This document shows positions 1 to 4,567 of a stretch of DNA of 6,695 nucleotides, piece by piece (the stretch's first letter is position 1; each line of letters begins with the position of its first letter). The position numbers and the translations under genes are program-made. This stretch comes from Methanosarcinaceae archaeon. Lineage in GTDB: Archaea > Halobacteriota > Methanosarcinia > Methanosarcinales > Methanosarcinaceae. Below the pieces are notes generated by a model that did no database searches, had not been told where the DNA came from, and was given only the letters and a program-made list of their open reading frames with translations. The stretch lies in the NCBI GenBank assembly GCA_030655675.1, contig JAUSPM010000172.1:1-6695 (forward strand). The letters are read 5' to 3'.

Positions 1-541
1 CATCTTCTCTTGACAGGTAGATAATGCCGTCCGCGAGGTGACTGATAACAGAGTTATGAATTTCAGTATTAAGTAGTTCCCCTGTAAGAACAACAAGCGA
101 ATCCCATTCCTGTACCATGGAGTCGAATGTATATATGAAACGTCTTCTTTCCTGTTCTACAAAACCAAAACCAAGAGGTGTTATTGGATCGATCACCACA
201 CGATCAGGGTTTGCAGAAGCAATAATATTCCCCATATCTATCAATGTGGTCAATGGATCTTTTTCAGACACTGGTCGATTGATCCCATGGATCTGGACCG
301 ATTCATCGAAAAATTCGAATGTAGAAAGAAACTTCTTTAATTTATCCGGTGATTCTGTGGTCAAAGGAATATAAAGTGTCCTCTCACCCTGTTTCGCAGC
401 ATTTGATAGCATTTGAAGTGCCATCGTTGTTTTTCCAACACCGGCAGTACCTGCAATAAGTATGGTTGACGGAGTTTTAAAACCACCTAATATGTCATCC
501 AAACCATTGATGCCGCATGGTATGTCCCGCAGTTCATCCAT
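1..541 (-). CDS. KaiC/RadA-like RecA-superfamily ATPase, 3' end outside window
   Basis: The reading frame stays open for 180 codons from the ATG at 541-539 to the window edge, so this is the N-terminal part of a longer protein. It begins with the pattern typical of single-domain KaiC/RAD55-like archaeal ATPases: residues 9-20 (CGINGLDDILGG), a strand, then a Walker A loop GTAGVGKTT at residues 31-39. A Walker B strand (RVVID, 114-118) follows, and near the edge ADGIIYL (170-176), matching the late strand of the RecA core. Glu63 in TTES sits where KaiC-family proteins carry their catalytic glutamates. Family members bind and hydrolyse ATP in the cytoplasm; many archaeal paralogues have no assigned role and are suspected in signalling or recombination. 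No KaiC-type second domain can be judged from this fragment. It is transcribed away from the lipoprotein gene. The family call is firm; the specific function is unknown. Confidence 0.9.
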   Translation of the reverse strand, partial: MDELRDIPCGINGLDDILGGFKTPSTILIAGTAGVGKTTMALQMLSNAAKQGERTLYIPLTTESPDKLKKFLSTFEFFDESVQIHGINRPVSEKDPLTTLIDMGNIIASANPDRVVIDPITPLGFGFVEQERRRFIYTFDSMVQEWDSLVVLTGELLNTEIHNSVISHLADGIIYLSRED

Positions 542-565
542 TTAACTCAATATATGTATAAAGGT

Positions 566-581
566 ATTACTTATACTTTCG
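566..581 (-). promoter_or_regulatory. Probable TATA/BRE promoter of the KaiC-like ATPase gene
   Basis: On the minus strand this reads CGAAAGTATAAGTAAT, a purine-rich BRE-like stretch followed by a TATA-like box. With the usual archaeal spacing of about 26 bases, transcription would begin about 5 bases before the ATG at 541, giving a very short or leaderless message. That fits the absence of a GGTGA-type ribosome binding site in front of the start codon. A second A/T-rich box at 553-561 lies too close to the ATG to serve this start. Confidence 0.4.
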
Positions 582-619
582 TAAAAATGATATTTCACTT
601 AAGCGAAAAAAAGGCATTT

Positions 620-680
620 GAAAAACTTATATACATGAACATTATTATAAAAATGAGCGATAATTAAAGTATGTGATATT
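620..680 (+). promoter_or_regulatory. Promoter and ribosome binding site of the lipoprotein gene
   Basis: A purine-rich run leads into the TATA-like box CTTATATAC at 626-634. Initiation about 26 bases downstream would fall near 656, leaving a leader of roughly 25 bases. GTGAT at 673-677 matches the end of the archaeal Shine-Dalgarno consensus GGAGGTGAT and lies 3 bases before the ATG at 681, which supports that start. Confidence 0.5.
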
Positions 681-1766
681 ATGAAATACAAAATGTTGAT
701 TTTGATATTATTGATAGTAAGCATTTTACTATCTGGTTGCGTGGACATTACAGATTCTTACAAGCCAGGAAGTTTTGGCGCAACAGAAGAAGAAGCTGAA
801 ATGATTGATGTAATGACTGAGAAATATGGAGATATGACACAGGATGGTGATCCAAGATTATTGGAAGTTATGATGACTTCTTCAATAATAAATTTCATCC
901 CTGTTGACACAGTGTTGAAATATTCAAAGGATTCAGACAATTTATATGTCTGGTTTGTTTATGACAATTTTAACAATGATATCTTAAACATCGAATGGAC
1001 TTATCTGGATGAGGATTATTTGATACACACATTTGAGTCTGAGACTGGCGAAGATTTCGGCAGAGGATCATTTATTCTCGAAAAGCCAGACGACGGATGG
1101 CCCATTGGTAGATATGAAGTGAAAATAATGGGGGCAGGAGTTTCAGAGTCCGTTAAATTCGAGATAATTAATGGTCCTACTGAATCAATACCATTAGAGA
1201 TTTCATCTGACAAGGTGGATTCTATTAGCAGTTCTGAAACCAGTACAACAAAGCCAGGTTGGTACCTCATAGAATCTAATGACTTTGATACAGTTTTAGT
1301 TGGTAATGACGTATATATATTTGAATTAGATTTTAAAAGAGGAAATGTTATCGGAACAACAACTGGTGGAACTAAACTTAAACCAGTATTTTTTTCAGTC
1401 AAAACAATATGGAATGAACCCCCCTCATTTATAGAAGAAGGGGGGCCAATTTCTATTAAAGTGGAAAAGGATAGATTGACCTTGAAAACAACTAATTTTA
1501 AATGGAAGGATACGACTTGGGCTAATATAGATAAGGCGAGTATAGGGTTAAGTTATGCAACATCAAGTGGTTATGATCTTAAAGACTCTATTCTTAGATC
1601 ATCACTCCAAATAAGTGATAATGGAGAAGAAAACGCAGTTGCAACATTCACAGGAATTGCACCTAAGAAAAATTCTTTTAATGGAAAATTTGGACTTCGT
1701 GTAAAAACAATTCCTCCCGTTTCTGTACCATACGGAACAGAATATGTGTATGAATGGAGAGAGTGA
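681..1766 (+). CDS. Exported lipoprotein of unknown function
   Basis: This is a 361-residue protein I do not recognise. It opens with a short lysine-bearing N-region and a hydrophobic stretch (residues 5-18), ending in the lipobox LSGC with Cys20. It should therefore be exported, cut before Cys20, lipid-anchored and displayed outside the cytoplasmic membrane. No other membrane segment is visible. Residues 33-70 look helical and acidic. Residues 71-163 look like a beta-sandwich, with alternating strands ending in GRYEVKIMGAGVSESVKFEI, a pattern common to Ig-like extracellular domains. A Ser/Thr-rich linker follows at about 172-192, then a second beta-rich region from 193 to the end with aromatic-rich strands. 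There are no obvious catalytic or metal-binding motifs, so a binding or structural surface role is an inference only. The gene stands alone, divergent from the ATPase gene. The start is supported by the GTGAT site and by the signal sequence beginning at residue 1. Confidence 0.85.
   Translation: MKYKMLILILLIVSILLSGCVDITDSYKPGSFGATEEEAEMIDVMTEKYGDMTQDGDPRLLEVMMTSSIINFIPVDTVLKYSKDSDNLYVWFVYDNFNNDILNIEWTYLDEDYLIHTFESETGEDFGRGSFILEKPDDGWPIGRYEVKIMGAGVSESVKFEIINGPTESIPLEISSDKVDSISSSETSTTKPGWYLIESNDFDTVLVGNDVYIFELDFKRGNVIGTTTGGTKLKPVFFSVKTIWNEPPSFIEEGGPISIKVEKDRLTLKTTNFKWKDTTWANIDKASIGLSYATSSGYDLKDSILRSSLQISDNGEENAVATFTGIAPKKNSFNGKFGLRVKTIPPVSVPYGTEYVYEWRE
1419..1445 (+). repeat. C6/G6 inverted repeat inside the lipoprotein gene
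   Basis: CCCCCC at 1419-1424 and GGGGGG at 1440-1445 are perfectly complementary across a 15-base loop, in an otherwise AT-rich gene. They encode the Pro-Pro and Gly-Gly pairs of NEPPSFIEEGGP (residues 245-256). Both are homopolymers and could slip during replication or sequencing; the frame is intact here. Confidence 0.6.
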
Positions 1767-1779
1767 TTTATATCTCTCT
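1758..1779 (+). other. Small hairpin over the lipoprotein stop codon
   Basis: AGAGAG (1758-1763) can pair with CTCTCT (1774-1779) around a 10-base loop that contains the TGA stop. No T-run follows, so it is a weak candidate for a 3'-end structure rather than a terminator in itself. Confidence 0.25.
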
Positions 1780-2040
1780 AAAATATTGAACTTAACACTG
1801 TAATTTGAATAAGTTCACCAAGATAGACAGGAATTTTTGGGCAAATTGCAAGCCAAGCGATTTGCCTTTAAATTCTCGTAAATTTCTTTTTTTATTTAAG
1901 ATTCATATATCTATTACTTTCAATCCACTTGGATCAGCATTATTAAGTAAAACGCCATTAAATTACCACGAGAAAATTCTCCATCTGGTCGAATTTACTC
2001 GGAGTACATAATTTTATAAATTATATACAAAAACAAAACT
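1767..2040. other. Non-coding gap between the lipoprotein and deoxyribosyltransferase genes
   Basis: Apart from the two hairpins listed separately, this A/T-rich stretch holds a loose inverted repeat, TTCTCGT near 1873-1879 against ACGAGAA near 1968-1974, with arms about 90 bases apart. A TTG-started frame at 1805-2011 is open for 68 codons, but it has no ribosome binding site, runs through the hairpin and has no recognisable protein pattern, so I do not call a gene. The last 30 bases contain the promoter-like sequence of the next gene. Confidence 0.5.
1839..1893 (+). terminator. Hairpin plus T-run after the lipoprotein gene
   Basis: GGCAAATTGC (1840-1849) pairs with GCGATTTGCC (1857-1866) over 10 base pairs, one of them T-G, around a 7-base loop AAGCCAA. 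An outer G-T pair (1839/1867) can extend it. A T-rich stretch with seven consecutive T at 1887-1893 follows about 20 bases later. Archaeal termination relies mainly on the T-run, so this could end the lipoprotein transcript about 125 bases past its stop. The hairpin is more stable than termination requires and may instead belong to a small RNA or a 3' UTR. Confidence 0.4.
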
Positions 2041-2045
2041 GGTGA
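2011..2045 (+). promoter_or_regulatory. Promoter and ribosome binding site of the deoxyribosyltransferase gene
   Basis: Overlapping TATA-like boxes lie at 2014-2028. CTGGTGA ends at 2045, with GGTGA at 2041-2045 placed 8 bases before the ATG at 2054. This good Shine-Dalgarno spacing decides the start: the in-frame GTG at 2042 is part of the ribosome binding site rather than the initiation codon. Which of the A/T boxes is used cannot be decided by reading. Confidence 0.45.
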
Positions 2046-2053
2046 AACAAATA

Positions 2054-2482
2054 ATGACCGCAACAAAAACAATATACCTCGCAGCACCCTTGTTTTCCGA
2101 TGCTGAACGAGAATTTAACCTCAAACTTCGCGACCAGATAACTGAACGCGGTTTTACCGTATTCCTGCCACAAGAAGACTCCAATGACACCACATATATG
2201 AGGCATGAAGAAAAACAAGATTACATTTTCCAAAATAACCTTGATGCGATTGACAATTCCGACATCATTGTAGCAGTACTTGACGGTGGCAGCGATGTTG
2301 ACTCCGGTACTGCGTGGGAACTTGGCTATGCGTTTGCCACCAAAAAAACAGTGCTTGGACTCAAAACGGATTTCAGGACATTGGGCTCAGAAGGAACAGT
2401 AAACCTCATGATCGAAGTATCACTGGATACACTTTCAACCGACGTCAGTGGGCTCATGGATGCACTTGAACAACATCGTTGA
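2054..2482 (+). CDS. Nucleoside 2-deoxyribosyltransferase-family protein
   Basis: This 142-residue protein has the signature of the nucleoside 2-deoxyribosyltransferase superfamily, which also includes 2'-deoxynucleoside 5'-phosphate N-hydrolases. Residues 7-17 (IYLAAPLFSDA) form the first strand and ribose-binding loop. Residues 70-77 are the strand DIIVAVLD, followed by the motif DVDSGTAWELGYA (81-93). Glu89 in the last motif matches the catalytic nucleophile, and Asp77 and Asp83 match conserved sugar-contacting acids. The length is normal for the family. Such enzymes cleave or exchange the base on a deoxyribonucleoside or deoxyribonucleotide in cytoplasmic salvage or pool cleaning. Exchange and hydrolysis cannot be told apart from sequence alone. 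ATG 2054 is preferred over GTG 2042 because GGTGA sits just upstream of it. The stop abuts the stop of the convergent transporter gene. Confidence 0.85.
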   Translation: MTATKTIYLAAPLFSDAEREFNLKLRDQITERGFTVFLPQEDSNDTTYMRHEEKQDYIFQNNLDAIDNSDIIVAVLDGGSDVDSGTAWELGYAFATKKTVLGLKTDFRTLGSEGTVNLMIEVSLDTLSTDVSGLMDALEQHR

Positions 2483-3736
2483 TCATCCGATCTCACCACA
2501 TTCAAAATCCGCAATCCCATTTTGGTGCATCGGCTCATCCACTTTTTTCCATACAATAACAGCTGCGATCACCATTAAAACCGCACAGGCATAGAACGGT
2601 GTTTCAAAAGTAACATATCCTGCAAGTAACCCGCCAAATATAGGACCTATTGCCATCCCACCTGCATAGGCTGTAGTTATCATACTGAGTTTTGAGCCAA
2701 CCATCGATCCGCCTGAAAGATCGCCTGCCAGCGCAATTACAGGAGTGTCAATGGCTGCGATCGTGAATCCCTGCAAAGCACGAAGCAGTATCAATTGCTC
2801 AACACTTGTCACATAGCCAGTACCTATCACAAGAGGGGCGCTTAAAATCAAACCTCCAACGATCAACTTTTTCCTGCCGATCCGATCTGACAATGCACCG
2901 ATCGGCGCCTGGAATATCAAACGAGCCAGCATATATGCGGACAGTGCGACCCCCAATGAAAACTCCGATGCTCCGAGCCGGATTTCATATTCAGGCAGGA
3001 GCGCGACGATCATCATGATACCGACCATCATCATGAACATAGCACCTGCAAGAACAAGTATCGACCCTTTTCCATTCTCCACATCCTCAGCTACAACCTT
3101 CTCAATACATGTACTGTGTGTCTCTTTCACAAGAAGATTGACCAATATGAAACTCACAAGTCCAAATGCGGCGCACAGGTAAAAAGCGGTATTAAAACTA
3201 TAATATGTTGCAACTGCACCGCCAATAACCGGACCCAGACCAAAACCAAGACCCCGGATCGTAGAATATATGCCAACAGCCTTACCTCTTGTAGCCGGAG
3301 TTGAAAGATGTGTCACCATTGCAATTATCGCAGGTATGGTTGCTCCAACAGTTATTCCCTGCATGATCCGCAGGACAAGCAATTGCTCGTAACTTGTGAC
3401 GTAGGCATACATAAGCGATAATACAGTGTAACCAACCAATCCAAAAATAATGAAAGGTTTTCTCCTGTCGAGTTTATCTGACAGTTTACCCATAATGGGC
3501 TGTGCGATCGCATTGAACAAACCAAAAACAGTCATTACAATACCGGCTTTCAGAATAAGCGGCATGTCCGGCAATATCGATGTATGCAGATCAACTATGT
3601 ACAGAGGTATGAGGGTAACCAGCATACCTGTCCCCATGTCCTCAAAAAACCGCGACAATGATAATATGTATAGTTCCCGATTTATATTATCTGATGCCGG
3701 TGACCCAATTGTACGGCTCTTGACGATGTTTTTCAT
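2483..3736 (-). CDS. Major facilitator superfamily transporter, exporter-type
   Basis: This 417-residue protein is hydrophobic throughout with a 12-helix MFS layout, placing it in the cytoplasmic membrane. The conserved MFS loop motif occurs in both halves: GKLSDKLDRRK at residues 83-93 and GALSDRIGRKK at 280-290. A charged central loop lies at about 203-224. The glycine- and proline-rich segment RGLGFGLGPVIGG (161-173) resembles the helix-5 motif C of drug:proton antiporters, so efflux by proton exchange is likely; the substrate is unknown. The two halves are unusually alike (about 112-188 against 308-384). The start chosen is the ATG at 3736-3734, preceded by GAGTGA at a 5-base distance; a TTG 14 codons upstream lies before the predicted transcription start. 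The gene ends directly against the convergent deoxyribosyltransferase gene, with no separate terminator between them. Confidence 0.9.
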   Translation of the reverse strand: MKNIVKSRTIGSPASDNINRELYILSLSRFFEDMGTGMLVTLIPLYIVDLHTSILPDMPLILKAGIVMTVFGLFNAIAQPIMGKLSDKLDRRKPFIIFGLVGYTVLSLMYAYVTSYEQLLVLRIMQGITVGATIPAIIAMVTHLSTPATRGKAVGIYSTIRGLGFGLGPVIGGAVATYYSFNTAFYLCAAFGLVSFILVNLLVKETHSTCIEKVVAEDVENGKGSILVLAGAMFMMMVGIMMIVALLPEYEIRLGASEFSLGVALSAYMLARLIFQAPIGALSDRIGRKKLIVGGLILSAPLVIGTGYVTSVEQLILLRALQGFTIAAIDTPVIALAGDLSGGSMVGSKLSMITTAYAGGMAIGPIFGGLLAGYVTFETPFYACAVLMVIAAVIVWKKVDEPMHQNGIADFECGEIG

Positions 3737-3781
3737 TGTATTCACTCTTTGTTTGGTGCTTTCATAAATTACTACCAAGTA

Positions 3782-3795
3782 GATATATAAAAGAG
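3782..3795 (-). promoter_or_regulatory. TATA box of the MFS transporter gene
   Basis: On the minus strand this reads CTTTTATATATCTA, a strong TATA-like box. Initiation about 26 bases downstream would fall near 3760, giving a leader of about 25 bases that includes the GAGTGA site in front of ATG 3736. This also argues against the TTG start at 3778. Confidence 0.5.
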
Positions 3796-3879
3796 TGTTG
3801 AAAATTGCGACAAAATGTTGGACTACTTTTGATTTGAAAAGATGCTAAACAGTCCAATATAATGTTTTATATTAAATAC

Positions 3880-3895
3880 AAAAAAAGCCGAAAAA
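3880..3895 (-). terminator. Oligo-T terminator of the initiator tRNA
   Basis: Immediately after the tRNA discriminator base, the minus strand reads TTTTT, CGGC, then seven T. Paired T-tracts like this are the usual intrinsic terminator of archaeal tRNA genes. It also separates the tRNA from the co-oriented MFS gene downstream. Confidence 0.65.
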
Positions 3896-3970
3896 TAGCG
3901 GGGGATGGATTCGAACCATCGATCTACGGGTTATGAGCCCTTCGGGATCTCCTGGCTACCCCACCCCGCT
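3896..3970 (-). tRNA. Initiator tRNA-Met (anticodon CAU)
   Basis: A full cloverleaf can be drawn. The 7-pair acceptor stem is AGCGGGG with CCCCGCT, and the D arm begins GGGT. The anticodon loop is CTCATAA (anticodon CAU), and the T arm is GATGG-TTCGAAT-CCATC. The discriminator is A and no CCA is encoded. Two hallmarks point to the initiator rather than an elongator: the A1-U72 acceptor pair, and three consecutive G-C pairs (GGG/CCC) next to the anticodon loop. It would be aminoacylated with methionine and used by aIF2 to start translation. There is no intron. One oddity is an A28-G42 mismatch in the anticodon stem. I could not place its TATA box with confidence; GATAATATCC-like sequence around 4010-4020 is one option. 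Confidence 0.93.
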
Positions 3971-4207
3971 TCGAGGGTGTGTTTATAGTATTGGGGTACG
4001 ATTCCTCATAAGGATATTATCACTGATAAAGGTTGCGTATGAAGAACAAGTTACGGAGAGGCAAGATTCACATATGGGAGACAAAAATATTTGAATTTGC
4101 ATAGGCAAGTTTCATCTATTCGCTCGATTATTTTGCCAATGATATAGAATGGCATACCGCCGAATAAACTGTATATATTTATTTAATGAAAGTAGGTGAT
4201 TCAGAAC

Positions 4208-4300
4208 ATGAATCTGAGTGCGGCTTTGCGGAGACTGAAGAGTTGTGGGTGGCTGGAGTTGCGCCTTGAAGGGCATTTTGTATCATGTTTGAAGAAATGA
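4208..4300 (+). CDS. Possible small protein, 30 codons
   Basis: The ATG at 4208 opens a 30-codon frame (begins MNLSAALRRLKSCGWLELRL) closed by TGA at 4298-4300. Initiation signals are better than chance would suggest: AGGTGAT at 4194-4200, 7 bases before the ATG, and TATA-like sequence at about 4163-4180. The peptide is basic, with two cysteines (13 and 27). Its ALRRLKSCGWLELR segment loosely recalls the recognition end of a winged helix, but it is too short for a whole domain. It could be a real small protein, the remnant of a decayed gene, or a fortuitous frame within a structured RNA. No function is proposed. Confidence 0.3.
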   Translation: MNLSAALRRLKSCGWLELRLEGHFVSCLKK

Positions 4301-4379
4301 TAGGAAATCAAAGCACATATTTATAGTTGTAAAAAATATATGCAAATAGCAAAAAATAGGGGTGCATTTCAAATATATT

Positions 4380-4385
4380 ATATAA
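4380..4385. repeat. Target-site duplication, left copy
   Basis: ATATAA directly precedes the left terminal inverted repeat and is identical to the six bases directly after the right one (6443-6448). A 6-bp duplication is compatible with IS1634-type transposition. The target is pure A/T, so coincidence cannot be fully excluded, but the exact abutment on both sides is convincing. Confidence 0.75.
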
Positions 4386-4402
4386 CCCATCTTCTCCAGT
4401 AT
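4386..4402 (+). repeat. Left terminal inverted repeat
   Basis: CCCATCTTCTCCAGTAT. It matches the reverse complement of 6426-6442 at 14 of 17 positions, with all nine outer bases identical. It is the left end of the insertion sequence and the expected cleavage and binding site of its transposase. Confidence 0.8.
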
Positions 4403-4498
4403 CCCACCCAAATTCACCATTTCTAATGCATAAATAATTTAAATAACGCCTACACCCCTCGATTTTAACCTTCAGAATACTTTCTCTAAATTTTCAGT

Positions 4499-4510
4499 TG
4501 TAGAACAGAC
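4499..4510 (+). repeat. Direct repeat TGTAGAACAGAC, copy 1 of 3
   Basis: This 12-base motif recurs at 4555-4566 (one difference) and at 6375-6386 (one difference). This copy overlaps the left arm of the palindrome at 4507-4527 and sits where a BRE would lie in front of the first TATA-like box of the transposase gene. Confidence 0.55.
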
Positions 4511-4535
4511 TTATATACAATAAGTCTTATATAGT
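4507..4535 (+). promoter_or_regulatory. Transposase promoter region with a perfect palindrome
   Basis: AGACTTAT (4507-4514) and ATAAGTCT (4520-4527) form a perfect 8-bp inverted repeat with a 5-base spacer. It covers one TATA-like box (TTATATAC, 4511-4518) and touches a second (CTTATATAG, 4526-4534). Initiation from these boxes would fall near 4540 or 4557, giving a short leader before the ATG at 4568. The palindrome could be an operator, for example for self-repression by the transposase; if it is transcribed from further upstream, it could instead act as an RNA hairpin limiting read-through. Confidence 0.45.
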
Positions 4536-4554
4536 ATGCGTTTAATATAAATTA

Positions 4555-4566
4555 TGCAGAACAGAC
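4555..4566 (+). repeat. Direct repeat TGCAGAACAGAC, copy 2 of 3
   Basis: Differs from copy 1 at one base and ends two bases before the transposase ATG. No Shine-Dalgarno sequence is present here, so the repeat occupies the place where a ribosome binding site would be expected. Confidence 0.55.
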
Positions 4567-4567
4567 C

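Larger units (their letters stand above)
3971..4385. other. Largely non-coding stretch between the tRNA and the insertion sequence
   Basis: There is no long frame on either strand. The first part would hold the tRNA promoter on the minus strand. Around 4163-4200 lie TATA-like sequences and a good AGGTGAT site leading into a 30-codon ORF, listed separately. The stretch 4210-4275 is visibly richer in G than its A/T-rich surroundings, which in an AT-rich genome can mark a structured RNA. From 4310 to the insertion sequence the DNA is again A/T-rich and ends in the target site ATATAA. Before the insertion this region was probably the upstream DNA of the gene that now starts at 6472. Confidence 0.5.

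Noticed and set aside
117..374. 85-codon plus-strand frame
   Set aside because: It lies entirely inside the KaiC-like ATPase gene on the other strand, whose Walker motifs make that the real frame.
1016..1402. 128-codon minus-strand frame
   Set aside because: It lies inside the lipoprotein gene, which has a lipobox and initiation signals; the minus frame has none.
1805..2011. 68-codon frame starting with TTG between the lipoprotein and deoxyribosyltransferase genes
   Set aside because: No ribosome binding site, weak start codon, no protein pattern, and it reads through a strong hairpin and a T-run.
2042..2053. GTG at 2042 as start of the deoxyribosyltransferase
   Set aside because: The GTG is part of the GGTGA ribosome binding site, which is ideally spaced for the ATG at 2054, and the family normally starts just before the first strand.
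3450..3767. 105-codon plus-strand frame
   Set aside because: It lies opposite the start of the MFS transporter, whose loop motif and membrane helices identify the coding strand.
3896..3970. The tRNA gene as an attachment site for an integrated element
   Set aside because: No second copy of the tRNA 3' end and no integrase gene are visible in the window, and the nearby insertion sequence uses a DDE transposase with its own 6-bp target duplication.
4186..4287. 35-codon minus-strand frame opposite the small ORF
   Set aside because: It has no ribosome binding site or promoter-like sequence before its ATG, unlike the plus-strand frame.
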